A DNA stretch of 30,740 bases from a virus: IMG/VR virus record IMGVR_UViG_3300035698_004447, positions 1 to 30,740 of that record; one strand, 5' to 3'. Position 1 is the first letter of the stretch. Each line of letters begins with the position of its first letter. Of the stretch, positions 6,396-13,834 are shown piece after piece. Made by a program: the position numbers and the translations under genes. A model generated the notes under the pieces. The model saw nothing but the letters and a program-made list of their open reading frames with translations. It ran no database searches and had not been told where the DNA came from.

Positions 6396-6899
6396 ATGAA
6401 ATTAATAATAAGTGGTTCTCATGGAACTGGGAAGACAACATTATTTAATGATTACAAAAAGGTATTTACTGAGTATCTTTATGTGAAGGAGGGGGCAAGA
6501 ACATTACTCTCTAAAATGAATAAGACACCAAGGACGATGGATAAGACAGAGTTTACTGATTTTCAGATGCTCTATTTTGCTTATCAGGCACAGATTGAAA
6601 CTGCTCTATGGGATGAAGCGGTTATTTTTGATAGGTGCTTAATAGATATACTTGCATACTCCGAAGACATTAAAGAAGACGAATATAAGAAACTATATAA
6701 ACTATTCAAGACAGAACATCTAACACGCTATCAAGGAGACGACTATAAGATATTATTTTGCAAAATAAAACATGACTTTGACTTTGAGGTAGATGAGATA
6801 AGAGATAATCCAGACCTAAAATATCAAAAGATGATAGAAGATAGAATAATGAAATACTTTGTTAAGTTTGGGTTAATGGATAAAGTGGTAATGATATAA
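6396..6899 (+). CDS. P-loop ATPase/kinase (AAA_28 / NadR-type, 167 aa)
   Basis: The Walker A motif GSHGTGKTT is at residues 7-15. A Walker B-like AVIFDRCLIDILAY and the overall size fit the small P-loop nucleotide/nucleoside kinase-like AAA_28 family seen in phages and related to the NadR kinase domain. A short-metabolite kinase role is likely; the substrate is not visible. It is the first gene of a new transcription unit with a promoter and leader hairpin. No SD precedes the ATG. Confidence 0.75.
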   Translation: MKLIISGSHGTGKTTLFNDYKKVFTEYLYVKEGARTLLSKMNKTPRTMDKTEFTDFQMLYFAYQAQIETALWDEAVIFDRCLIDILAYSEDIKEDEYKKLYKLFKTEHLTRYQGDDYKILFCKIKHDFDFEVDEIRDNPDLKYQKMIEDRIMKYFVKFGLMDKVVMI

Positions 6900-6917
6900 A
6901 TTAATAAATATAAATAA

Positions 6918-7262
6918 ATGAAAAAAGTACAAGTAAATGCATCACTAACTAAAAACGCATTTTATGATAGTGGTATTAACCTTGGCGAGGTAATATTCAA
7001 TGAAATGATTTCAGAACTTAAACGTACAATACGTAACAAAGATAGAAAGTTAAATGATAAGCCAGTTAGAATACAAATAATCGCAGAAACAGAACCAAAA
7101 GAAGGACCTAAATCAAAAGAACAACTACGAATTGAGGAACTAGAGAAGAAAATAGAAGACTTACAGAAACAAGTAAATAAAAATATCCAGACAATTCCAT
7201 ACTATCCAATAAATAATTCATCTTTTGATTGGAACTGGTGGAATAATGGGCCTACTTCTTAA
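6918..7262 (+). CDS. Hypothetical coiled-coil protein (114 aa)
   Basis: Residues 1-60 look like a small mixed domain with a basic middle (SELKRTIRNKDRKLNDK). Residues 71-95 (KEQLRIEELEKKIEDLQKQV) form a clear coiled coil, followed by an Asn/Trp-rich tail (NSSFDWNWWNNGPTS). Aromatic, Asn-rich tails of this kind can be exposed interaction peptides. No known family recognised. Confidence 0.6.
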   Translation: MKKVQVNASLTKNAFYDSGINLGEVIFNEMISELKRTIRNKDRKLNDKPVRIQIIAETEPKEGPKSKEQLRIEELEKKIEDLQKQVNKNIQTIPYYPINNSSFDWNWWNNGPTS

Positions 7263-7263
7263 T

Positions 7264-7563
7264 ATGACTGATAGAGATATACTACAAAAAGTAATAGCTA
7301 AAGCTGGAAACCATATAATATTATTAGGTATTTTTAATGATAGTATACATAATCTATATGGTAATAATTTAAGGATGGATTTAGTTAGAGGATATATTTT
7401 CTCACATGACTTTGCAAAAGCGTTCTTTGGAGAAAAAGGAACAGGTATTATGAAAGCATCAACAAACGGAAAGGCTCCTAGAGAAATCATGCAATGGGAA
7501 ATGCACTTACACCAAATGGTAGTGGAGGAAAATCCTATTAATTATTTAAAAAAATTCATATGA
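7264..7563 (+). CDS. Hypothetical protein, first of two tandem paralogues (99 aa)
   Basis: I choose ATG 7264 (MTDRDILQKV), two bases after the previous stop; a start at 7225 would overlap that gene by 38 bases. The protein has DFAKAFFGEKG in the middle and ends NPINYLKKFI. The next gene has the same plan (ILTKVIKQA, DFAKSLWGEAS, IKYLKKFL), so the two arose by duplication. The type is often seen in phages as small unknown proteins. The gene ends in TTTAAAAAAATTC, and its stop overlaps the next ATG (ATATGA). Confidence 0.65.
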   Translation: MTDRDILQKVIAKAGNHIILLGIFNDSIHNLYGNNLRMDLVRGYIFSHDFAKAFFGEKGTGIMKASTNGKAPREIMQWEMHLHQMVVEENPINYLKKFI

Positions 7564-7889
7564 CACCAGAAAAAATACTAACCAAAGTAATAAAGCAAGC
7601 AGTTAATAATGGATTTACTAAATATGGTAAATTTCATAGTGTAGTATGGGGAAACAAAAATGTGATAATGATTAGTTTTGATAAGAAGACTGGTACATGC
7701 TATGAAGAAATAATATTTGATTTAGATTTCGCTAAATCTCTATGGGGAGAAGCATCAACTGAATGTGATTGTGACGGGTGTCCTGGTTGTGAAAGTTATT
7801 GTGTAACTAGAATGACTGGATGGGAATACTACTTAACAAAAATGGTAACTCAAAAAGATAGAATAAAATATTTAAAAAAATTCTTATGA
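7560..7889 (+). CDS. Hypothetical protein, second tandem paralogue with Cys cluster (109 aa)
   Basis: It matches the upstream gene in its N-terminal helix, in the DFAKSLWGEAS segment and in the C-terminal YLKKFL. Unlike its partner it carries a Cys-rich insertion CDCDGCPGCESYC at about residues 73-85, able to bind a metal. It ends in the same TTTAAAAAAATTC run, and its stop overlaps the following ATG. Function unknown. Confidence 0.65.
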   Translation: MTPEKILTKVIKQAVNNGFTKYGKFHSVVWGNKNVIMISFDKKTGTCYEEIIFDLDFAKSLWGEASTECDCDGCPGCESYCVTRMTGWEYYLTKMVTQKDRIKYLKKFL

Positions 7890-8191
7890 AAATATTCATG
7901 CTATATAATTTAACTAAAGATAGTTTAAAAGACTATAGAGAAAATCCAATAGTAATTAGTGGGCATGATATGTCTAGAGTTATAGGTAAAACAATAATTA
8001 AAGAGGATGAGGATGGAGTATCATTTGATTTTGATATTATTGATGATGTAATTAATGCAATAGGATTAGATAATTTTTATATTTCACCTGCATTCATTCC
8101 TACTAAATATAATAATGAGGGCAGGATAGATGAAGTTAACTTGCTATATTTCAATTTAAGTCCAATAAATAAAAAGATTAATAAAAAATAA
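7886..8191 (+). CDS. Hypothetical protein (101 aa)
   Basis: It starts in a four-base overlap (ATGA) with the paralogue pair. The sequence is a small acidic alpha/beta protein (KEDEDGVSFDFDIIDDVINAIG) followed by a basic, Asn/Lys-rich tail. It lacks motifs I can name. It ends one base before a 12-codon glycosyltransferase-like start. Confidence 0.55.
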   Translation: MKIFMLYNLTKDSLKDYRENPIVISGHDMSRVIGKTIIKEDEDGVSFDFDIIDDVINAIGLDNFYISPAFIPTKYNNEGRIDEVNLLYFNLSPINKKINKK

Positions 8192-8192
8192 G

Positions 8193-8228
8193 ATGAAGAT
8201 ATTAATATGCCCAGAGTATGATTACTAA
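8193..8228 (+). pseudogene. 12-codon glycosyltransferase-like start, possible insertion scar
   Basis: An ATG opens MKILICPEYDY and then stops. The first residues match the start of the glycosyltransferase at 8615 (MRILICVDTPNW) in K/R-I-L-I-C. The HNH gene begins inside this mini-frame, which suggests that it inserted near the start of a glycosyltransferase gene. The evidence is a five-residue match only. Confidence 0.3.
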
Positions 8229-8637
8229 AATATGTTTAGTATGTAATAAAACATTTACAGTTCATAATTACAGGGAAGATATTGCTAAGTACTGTTCTCA
8301 AAAATGTATGGGGTCAGATAATAAAGCAAACTGGGCTAAAACACAATTCAAGGACGGGCATGAAAGTTATGTTGAGGCTAAAAGCGATAAACGTAATTCA
8401 GTTTTATGGAATAGATGGAGGGAAGAAGTATTTAAAAGAGATAACTATACCTGTCATAAATGTGGTGAAATGGATATTGAAAAAATATTACCACATCATA
8501 TTAAGAGTTATGATAAATATCCAAAACTAAGATTAGAAATATCTAATGGATTGACCTTATGTAGAAGATGTCACCCATTATATCATCCAGAATTAAAATA
8601 TAATTTAAAACAATATGAGAATCCTAATATGTGTTGA
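8218..8637 (+). CDS. HNH homing-type endonuclease with N-terminal zinc finger (139 aa)
   Basis: Residues 6-31 form a four-Cys finger (CLVC then YCSQKC), as in many phage HNH homing enzymes. A linker contains RNSVLWNRWREEVFKRDNYTC, the usual lead-in. The core is CHKCG, the double His of PHHI, the Asn of LEISNGLTLC and CRRCHPLYH. All three HNH elements are present. The gene overlaps the glycosyltransferase start by 23 bases and begins inside a short glycosyltransferase-like frame. That placement, at the very start of another gene, is typical of an invading homing endonuclease. Confidence 0.85.
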   Translation: MITKICLVCNKTFTVHNYREDIAKYCSQKCMGSDNKANWAKTQFKDGHESYVEAKSDKRNSVLWNRWREEVFKRDNYTCHKCGEMDIEKILPHHIKSYDKYPKLRLEISNGLTLCRRCHPLYHPELKYNLKQYENPNMC

Positions 8638-10234
8638 CACACCAAATTGGGCAATAGACCAACTAGCACAAGCGAAGATAAAACATAACCCACATTTCAA
8701 TTGGAAATGTAAATATGTGCATCCTAGAGATGCTGGCGATGTTGCAGTACAACAAGACTTTTTAAAAACAGTGAACGAATTTAAACCAGATGTTATACAT
8801 TTTGAATACTATAGATCATGTTCTCAATTACTTGAGGCACTACCTGAACTGAAAGAATATAAAATAATACTTACACACCACAACCAAAGAGATAAAGCAT
8901 TGGGACATAAAGATTGGTTAAATATAGGTGTGGATTATCTAGTTACACATACTAAAAAATGTAAGGACCTATTAGTACAGAAATATAATCAGCCAGAAAA
9001 TAAAGTACAAGTAATCAATCATGGAATAGATTTAGAACACTTTACTTATTCAAGCGATGAACCTAAAGACATTCGAATCGGGTATGCTGGAAGAATGTGT
9101 ATATGGAAAGGATTACCAGATATTATTAGAGCATGTAAGAATTTAGGATATATGTGTGGGTTTATGGGTAGACAAGATAAAGCATGGACTGAAGTATTAG
9201 AAGTCACAAATAATGACCCTGAAAAGTATATTGATTTTAGCTTTATGCAATGTGAAGATGATGAGCGTGTAGATTATTATAGAAGTCTAAGCTGTTATAT
9301 TGGTAATAGTAAAGATGGGTATGAAGAAGGCACATTAGAATATCTTGAAGCAATGGCTTGTGGAGTTCCAGTAATTACAACACCAAACGGAGTAGCTAAT
9401 GATATTGGTAAGAATAGAGTTAATTGCCTAATGATTCCATTTGAAGACAAGGAAGCACTACAAGACGCTGTAGATGAACTAATGAATGACAAAGAACTAA
9501 GAAATACTTTAAGAAAGAATGCATGGGAAACAGTAAAGAATATGACACAATCTAGAATGGCTAGAGAATATGATATATTGTACCAAAAACTAAACGCAAA
9601 CTTCAAGCAGATAACAAGCGTAATTATTCCAACAACTGAAGATAGATTAGATAATGTACATAAAATACTAGAACAACTAGATAAACAACAAACACCAATT
9701 GAAGCTATAGTAGCAATGGATGAAGGGGTATGTTCATATGATGAAATGTTAGATAGATATAATATTCCAGTTAAACAAGTATATACGAATAAAGATGGAT
9801 ATAACTTAGCACTAGCACGTAACTTAGGAGCAATCGAAAGCATTGGGGAAATATTAGTATTCAATGACAGTAGATTATTACCAGAGGATGATGCTATGCT
9901 AACTTTCAACACAGCACTCAGTATAATAGATAAAAAGAAAGTGTGGGTATTTGGAAACAAAGGAACAGGAAAGAAATCATTTGTTGAAAACTTTTCAGCA
10001 GTAAGACGATATGAGTTCTTTGTCTTTGGAATGTTTTGTGAACGAATGAATGAGTATGGTGGAATGAGTCAGGAAATTAGAACCAGATGGGTAAAACAAG
10101 GAGGAACATTTCTATTAATTAAAGACGCAAAGTGTAGTGAGATGTTAACATCCAAACGTACAACAGAAAAGCGAAACAATATAATAAATATGAAACATAA
10201 ACTATTTAAAATGTATGCAGGAGAAAATCATTAA
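8615..10234 (+). CDS. Bifunctional glycosyltransferase, GT4 (GT-B) fused to GT2-like (GT-A)
   Basis: Residues 1 to about 335 form a complete GT4-type GT-B enzyme. It has a Rossmann start, HHNQRDKALGH, the acceptor/donor junction IRIGYAGRMCIWKGL, and the donor-site EGTLEYLEAMACGVPVITT with its conserved Glu. Residues from about 340 to 500 begin again with TSVIIPTTEDRL and read as a GT2-like domain. In place of a clean DxD there is FNDSRLLPEDD. The tail is basic. The protein probably adds two sugars in sequence, or one domain may be regulatory. The start overlaps the HNH gene. The acceptor is unknown; virion or host surface glycans are the likely choices. Confidence 0.85.
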   Translation: MRILICVDTPNWAIDQLAQAKIKHNPHFNWKCKYVHPRDAGDVAVQQDFLKTVNEFKPDVIHFEYYRSCSQLLEALPELKEYKIILTHHNQRDKALGHKDWLNIGVDYLVTHTKKCKDLLVQKYNQPENKVQVINHGIDLEHFTYSSDEPKDIRIGYAGRMCIWKGLPDIIRACKNLGYMCGFMGRQDKAWTEVLEVTNNDPEKYIDFSFMQCEDDERVDYYRSLSCYIGNSKDGYEEGTLEYLEAMACGVPVITTPNGVANDIGKNRVNCLMIPFEDKEALQDAVDELMNDKELRNTLRKNAWETVKNMTQSRMAREYDILYQKLNANFKQITSVIIPTTEDRLDNVHKILEQLDKQQTPIEAIVAMDEGVCSYDEMLDRYNIPVKQVYTNKDGYNLALARNLGAIESIGEILVFNDSRLLPEDDAMLTFNTALSIIDKKKVWVFGNKGTGKKSFVENFSAVRRYEFFVFGMFCERMNEYGGMSQEIRTRWVKQGGTFLLIKDAKCSEMLTSKRTTEKRNNIINMKHKLFKMYAGENH

Positions 10235-10238
10235 TAAT

Positions 10239-10370
10239 ATGAATATACTGCAAAGAATGAAACATAAAAACAAAAAGAGAGATAAAAAGAAAAAACGTAA
10301 GATGAAAGTAAATAGTAATAACTTAAAAAACTTATTAGACATTATATGCAAAAAGTCACAAGTGAAGTAA
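10239..10370 (+). CDS. Lys-rich small basic protein (43 aa)
   Basis: The ATG follows AATAATATG, the local start context, four bases after the glycosyltransferase stop. The product is highly basic (KHKNKKRDKKKKRKMK at residues 8-23) with a short hydrophobic end. It overlaps the ClpP-like gene by 25 bases. Such a peptide could bind nucleic acid. It could also be an AT-rich chance frame, though it fills an otherwise empty gap. Confidence 0.4.
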   Translation: MNILQRMKHKNKKRDKKKKRKMKVNSNNLKNLLDIICKKSQVK

Positions 10371-10912
10371 ACAAGGAAAGTATAAGCAAACGTAGAAAAG
10401 AATTATTAACAAAAGGAATTATAATTATCAATGAGGACTTCACTGATATTCTATATGAACGAGTGTTCTTTGATATCGTGCAGTGTATGGAGGATAATAA
10501 CATTCCACAGATAGCAATATATATTAACAGTCATGGAGGGCAGGTAGATGCATTGCTTCCTTTGGTAGATATAATTGCTGGGTCAGATAAACCTATTAAG
10601 ACAATTGTAACTGGTAAGGCATATTCAGCTGGGTGTATGTTACTGCTATGTGGTCACAAAGGACATAGATTTGCATTAAAGCATAGTCAAATATTAATGC
10701 ATGAAGTTGCCTCAGGAGCAGATGGAAAGATAACTCAAATGAAAGAGGATGTAAAGCGTGTAGATGAACTGAATAAATTATTGATAGATATAATCAAAAA
10801 GAATACTAAAATGAAAGCACCTGAAATTGATAAGTTTATGAACTCAAACCTAGATACATTTATCACAGCAAACCAAGCACTGAAGTTTGGTATAATTGAT
10901 AAGATATTATAA
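10346..10912 (+). CDS. clpP: ClpP-like serine protease (family S14)
   Basis: The 188-aa protein has the ClpP fold signature: YINSHGG (residues 59-65), the nucleophile in GKAYSAGCM (Ser94), the His in ILMHEV (His119) and the Asp in NLDTFITANQAL (Asp170), giving a full Ser-His-Asp triad. It ends FGIIDKIL as ClpP does. Phage ClpP-like proteases often act as head maturation proteases. Here an S78-type prohead protease exists elsewhere, so this one may be an extra tool that changes host proteolysis. No ClpX or ClpA gene is near. It sits between glycosyltransferases, more than 4 kb upstream of the head genes. Confidence 0.88.
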   Translation: MQKVTSEVNKESISKRRKELLTKGIIIINEDFTDILYERVFFDIVQCMEDNNIPQIAIYINSHGGQVDALLPLVDIIAGSDKPIKTIVTGKAYSAGCMLLLCGHKGHRFALKHSQILMHEVASGADGKITQMKEDVKRVDELNKLLIDIIKKNTKMKAPEIDKFMNSNLDTFITANQALKFGIIDKIL

Positions 10913-10929
10913 TGAAATATAATTAGCCA

Positions 10930-10958
10930 TTTAATAATTTCAATTAATACTGTATAAT
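10930..10958 (+). promoter_or_regulatory. Possible promoter giving a leaderless mRNA
   Basis: TATAAT at 10953-10958 has TG just before it, and a poor -35 (TTTAAT at 10930-10935) lies 17 bases upstream. The gap is intergenic. A start site seven bases after the -10 would fall on the ATG at 10965, giving a leaderless transcript. Confidence 0.4.
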
Positions 10959-10964
10959 AATATT

Positions 10965-12005
10965 ATGAACAAATACAAAGGATTTAATCACCCATGGCAC
11001 CTAGCCCACCAATTTGAACTGAATAGAATACCAAATGTAGATTGGGACTGGCTTGTAAATCATAGACGACATTTTGCAAGTATGCCTAGAGGACCTAAAG
11101 AAGATTATAACTTCAACTGGGTTCCACATTATGAAAAAGGTAAATATGATTTTGCTTTACTGCACTTAGACCAACAATGTTTAGAACCATCATTACTTGA
11201 GCGAGGAAAAGGAAGTTTATTCAGAGAACTTAATAAAGTAATTACTGATGTTCCAAAAATAGTTCTAATGCATGGCACACCATATTATCCTGAAATGTTT
11301 AGTTGTGATATTACTCACGATAATTATAAGAAGAAAGGATACACTAAACATCAAATAGGAATGAGTAGTGCATTAATAGATATATTTAAACATCTAACAA
11401 GAGACTGCAGTTACTTTATATTCAACAGCAAGACAGCTCAAAGACAATGGGGGTTTGAAAATCATCCAAATGCTAAAACAATATGGCATGGAATGAAAGA
11501 GGATGAATGGTTTGATTTACCAAAAGAACCACGTGTCACTACAATGATTAGCCCAGGCGGATTAGATAAATATTATGATAGAATATTTCTAGCAAAAGTA
11601 AAAGAAGAACTAAGTGAACGTAATATAGAACATTGTCATATAACTGTAGACGCAAAGTTTAAAGACTGGACAGAGTATCGAGAATTTCTTGGCAGAAGTT
11701 TAGTATACTTCAATCCAACACGCCATAGTCCAATGCCACGTTCACGAACTGAAGCAATGTTTTCTGGATGTTGTGTGGTAAGTACATTTAATCAAGACTC
11801 AGAAGAGTTTCTAGTAGATGGTGAAAACAGTTTTAAAGCATTACGTAATCCAAAATATGTTGCAGATCTAATTGAAGGATTAATATATGATTATAAAAAA
11901 GCAATAACAATAGGTCAAAAAGGTCGTGAAACTGCACTTAAATTATTCAGTCTTGACGCATTCTTAGGTGAATGGAGTGAAGTATTGAAAAAAGTAATAA
12001 AATAG
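10965..12005 (+). CDS. GT4-like glycosyltransferase (346 aa)
   Basis: The C-terminal half reads as a GT-B donor domain. TTMISPGGLDKYYDR is followed by YFNPTRHSPMPRSRTEAMFSGCCVVST, with the conserved Glu before AMFSGC, and then EEFLVDGENSF. The N-terminal half has an unusual opening (NHPWHLAHQFELNRI) and VLMHGTPYYPEMF in the region where GT4 enzymes hold the acceptor. It has the usual GT4 length. Related proteins occur in phage and environmental sugar clusters. The donor and acceptor are unknown. It follows the ClpP-like gene after a promoter-like gap. Confidence 0.78.
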   Translation: MNKYKGFNHPWHLAHQFELNRIPNVDWDWLVNHRRHFASMPRGPKEDYNFNWVPHYEKGKYDFALLHLDQQCLEPSLLERGKGSLFRELNKVITDVPKIVLMHGTPYYPEMFSCDITHDNYKKKGYTKHQIGMSSALIDIFKHLTRDCSYFIFNSKTAQRQWGFENHPNAKTIWHGMKEDEWFDLPKEPRVTTMISPGGLDKYYDRIFLAKVKEELSERNIEHCHITVDAKFKDWTEYREFLGRSLVYFNPTRHSPMPRSRTEAMFSGCCVVSTFNQDSEEFLVDGENSFKALRNPKYVADLIEGLIYDYKKAITIGQKGRETALKLFSLDAFLGEWSEVLKKVIK

Positions 12006-12006
12006 C

Positions 12007-12105
12007 ATGGATTATTATTCAAGAATAATATTAGCAATGACTATGGGCGGAGTATTCTTTTGGGGATTTTTCTTGTATGGACTCATTGCATTTATAACTA
12101 AGTAA
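12007..12105 (+). CDS. Small single-pass membrane protein (32 aa)
   Basis: One base after the glycosyltransferase stop, an ATG opens MDYYSRIILAMTMGGVFFWG and continues FFLYGLIAFITK. Nearly the whole protein is one hydrophobic helix with Tyr at the start and Lys at the end. The next ATG follows its stop by one base, so the packing is exact. Micro-membrane proteins of this size are common in phages; a lysis or host-membrane role is possible but not shown. Confidence 0.5.
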   Translation: MDYYSRIILAMTMGGVFFWGFFLYGLIAFITK

Positions 12106-12106
12106 T

Positions 12107-12526
12107 ATGGAGATAACAAAAATAGACATTAAAAAAGAATTATTAAATATAGAACCTAGACAAATACTCAGAATTGCTAAAAGGTCTGGGATAAGTGCAA
12201 TGTGCCTTAAAGAGGATGAAGAGCCATCAGATATAGCAATAACTTTCGATGAAGATACTTACGAACTAAAAGAAGTTAGATGGGGAAGTGGAGAAAGTAA
12301 GAAGTATTATGTAAAAATAGATGACAGGAAAATATTTAATGAACTAATTGAAATTAGCAGTGCTCATCTTGAAACAGAATTTAGAAAAGGAAAAAAGATG
12401 GGAACGCTAATAGCACTTACAGAGTACATTGATTTTTTATCACTACCATGGTATAAAAGATTATTTTGTAAGAAGCAGATAAAGAGGATTAAAGAAGAGA
12501 TAGCATATAATGAATATAATAAATAA
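12107..12526 (+). CDS. Hypothetical protein (139 aa)
   Basis: Not recognised. The N-terminal 85 residues look like a small alpha/beta domain (ITFDEDTYELKEVRWGSGES). The C-terminal 40 are basic and helical with an aromatic patch (SLPWYKRLFCKKQIKRI). The start lies one base after the previous stop, without an SD. The basic, aromatic end could touch a membrane surface, which fits its place next to a membrane peptide. Confidence 0.55.
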   Translation: MEITKIDIKKELLNIEPRQILRIAKRSGISAMCLKEDEEPSDIAITFDEDTYELKEVRWGSGESKKYYVKIDDRKIFNELIEISSAHLETEFRKGKKMGTLIALTEYIDFLSLPWYKRLFCKKQIKRIKEEIAYNEYNK

Positions 12527-12528
12527 CC

Positions 12529-13062
12529 ATGAAAACTATAGATACTTACATACAAGAGAACACAAGAAAAGAAAAGTGGTTTGAAAAGCATTCGTTTATT
12601 ATGTTAGTTCACAATGGATGGTGGAAACTATATTTCATTGTTGTTGGTGCAGTAAAATTACATTGGGTAAGAGAAATTAAATGGTTCTTTCAACGGGGAA
12701 TTAGAGGATATGATGACACTTATGCATGGGGCATAGATGATTCACTAGGTCCAGTTATTATTGATGTACTGAAACAATTTCGTGATATTGATAAAACAAC
12801 AATTAGTTTTCCAGTATATGTAAATGGGAAAGACGGTGATATAGACGATGAGAAATCAATTGCTAATGAAAAAAGAATTCTTACTGAAATGATAGAAGGT
12901 TTTGAAACGTTAGTTGGACATGATGATATACTATATGATATGTACATAACCAAATATCCAAATAGATCAAAAGACGCAAACAAGGAATATAATAAAATAA
13001 TGAAAGATGCTGAAAAGAAAGCGAAGATGTTTATAACTCATTTCAATAATCTTTGGGACTAA
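12529..13062 (+). CDS. Conserved phage-type hypothetical protein (177 aa)
   Basis: The segment HNGWWKLYFIVVGAVKLHWV leads to REIKWFFQRGIRGYDDTYAW and GIDDSLGPVIIDVLKQF. I recall a similar pattern (a 'kwfyQRg.RGysd.d.W' stretch followed by a helix) in unnamed proteins of many tailed phages. The C-terminal half is helical and Lys-rich. It may contain an amphipathic membrane-contact region near residues 25-40. No activity can be assigned. Confidence 0.65.
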   Translation: MKTIDTYIQENTRKEKWFEKHSFIMLVHNGWWKLYFIVVGAVKLHWVREIKWFFQRGIRGYDDTYAWGIDDSLGPVIIDVLKQFRDIDKTTISFPVYVNGKDGDIDDEKSIANEKRILTEMIEGFETLVGHDDILYDMYITKYPNRSKDANKEYNKIMKDAEKKAKMFITHFNNLWD

Positions 13063-13063
13063 T

Positions 13064-13396
13064 ATGTGCGATGAATGTAATAGCAAAAAATTATGTAGGT
13101 CAGTTGAGAAGCCACAGTATAAACTAATAGTTCAATGTTCGTATTGTGACAATGAATATCTTAACTTAATATCATTTACTAGAGATGAAGATGATGAACA
13201 TGAATATCCTGAGCTATATATATCAATAAACGGATGTCAAATCTATGGCATGTGGGATAGAATTAAAATAGCATGGCAAGTAATAAGACATGGCGAGTAT
13301 GAAAACAATGGAATAATATCAAAAGAAAAGGATTTAAAAAAAATAAAAGAGTATATAAATAACTGTTTAAACTATTGGAAAGAATTGGAGAAATAA
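13064..13396 (+). CDS. Zinc-binding hypothetical protein (110 aa)
   Basis: The N-terminal CDECNSKKLC (residues 2-11) and CSYC at about 26-29 make a four-Cys zinc site. A beta-rich part follows (YPELYISINGCQIYGMWDRI), then a Lys-rich helical tail (EKDLKKIKEYINNCLNYWKEL). The last base of its stop is the first base of the next ATG. No family recognised. Confidence 0.6.
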   Translation: MCDECNSKKLCRSVEKPQYKLIVQCSYCDNEYLNLISFTRDEDDEHEYPELYISINGCQIYGMWDRIKIAWQVIRHGEYENNGIISKEKDLKKIKEYINNCLNYWKELEK

Positions 13397-13518
13397 TGGA
13401 AAATCCCTTAGACAAGTATAATCGTCTTGTTCGTGAGTTACATAACTTACAAGAACAGGAACGATTAAAAAAACAAGAGATAATGAAGATAAAGAAACAA
13501 CTAATGGGTTCTATCTAA
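13396..13518 (+). CDS. Small coiled-coil protein (40 aa)
   Basis: The ATG shares one base with the preceding stop codon (TAATG), so reinitiation is likely. Nearly all 40 residues form one charged helix (LVRELHNLQEQERLKKQ, then EIMKIKKQL). It is probably a dimerising peptide. It is followed by a hairpin and a promoter, so it ends this transcription unit. Confidence 0.5.
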   Translation: MENPLDKYNRLVRELHNLQEQERLKKQEIMKIKKQLMGSI

Positions 13519-13525
13519 ATTATCT

Positions 13526-13545
13526 AGCTCACTTCATTGTGGGCT
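13526..13545 (+). terminator. Hairpin, possible weak terminator
   Basis: AGCTCAC (13526-13532) pairs with GTGGGCT (13539-13545) over seven pairs including one G-U, around TTCATT. Only two T follow directly, so it is a poor intrinsic terminator, but it stands between two transcription units. Confidence 0.4.
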
Positions 13546-13607
13546 TTACATACAACATAGCGTAATTCGCAAACAAACAGGCCGTACTGCCATTTAAAGT
13601 ACAAACC

Positions 13608-13616
13608 TGATATAAT
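13608..13616 (+). promoter_or_regulatory. Extended -10 promoter
   Basis: TGATATAAT fits the TGnTATAAT extended -10 exactly. The matching -35 position (TGCCAT at 13588) is weak, as is usual for this class. The start site would lie near 13623, ten bases before the ATG of the membrane protein. Confidence 0.6.
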
Positions 13617-13632
13617 ATATAACTTCAAAAAT

Positions 13633-13830
13633 ATGAGTACAACACCAAACACATCGTCAGGAATTGGATTCGTTGGATTACTAACAATTTTATTTATTGG
13701 ATTGAAACTAGGAGGAGTAATAGCCTGGTCTTGGTTCTGGATATTATCACCAATATTACTTTCATCTGGATTAGGAATTTTTTTAATAGTTGTTATAGCA
13801 ATTATTGGTTTATTAACTAGCGATGCATAA
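13633..13830 (+). CDS. Two-helix membrane protein, phage Fragile-X-F-like (65 aa)
   Basis: After a polar N-terminus (TTPNTSSG) there are two hydrophobic segments, at about residues 11-29 and 38-60, joined by GGVIAWSWFWILSPILL. The Trp-rich turn between two helices resembles the short phage family annotated as transmembrane Fragile-X-F protein, whose role is unknown. It is expressed from the extended -10 promoter. It ends ahead of the likely glycosyltransferase start at 13835. Confidence 0.7.
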   Translation: MSTTPNTSSGIGFVGLLTILFIGLKLGGVIAWSWFWILSPILLSSGLGIFLIVVIAIIGLLTSDA

Positions 13831-13834
13831 ACAT

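Noticed and set aside
9295-9960. 221-codon minus-strand frame
   Set aside because: Lies wholly within the GT4-GT2 gene; Ser/Leu-rich composition is typical of antisense AT-rich code.
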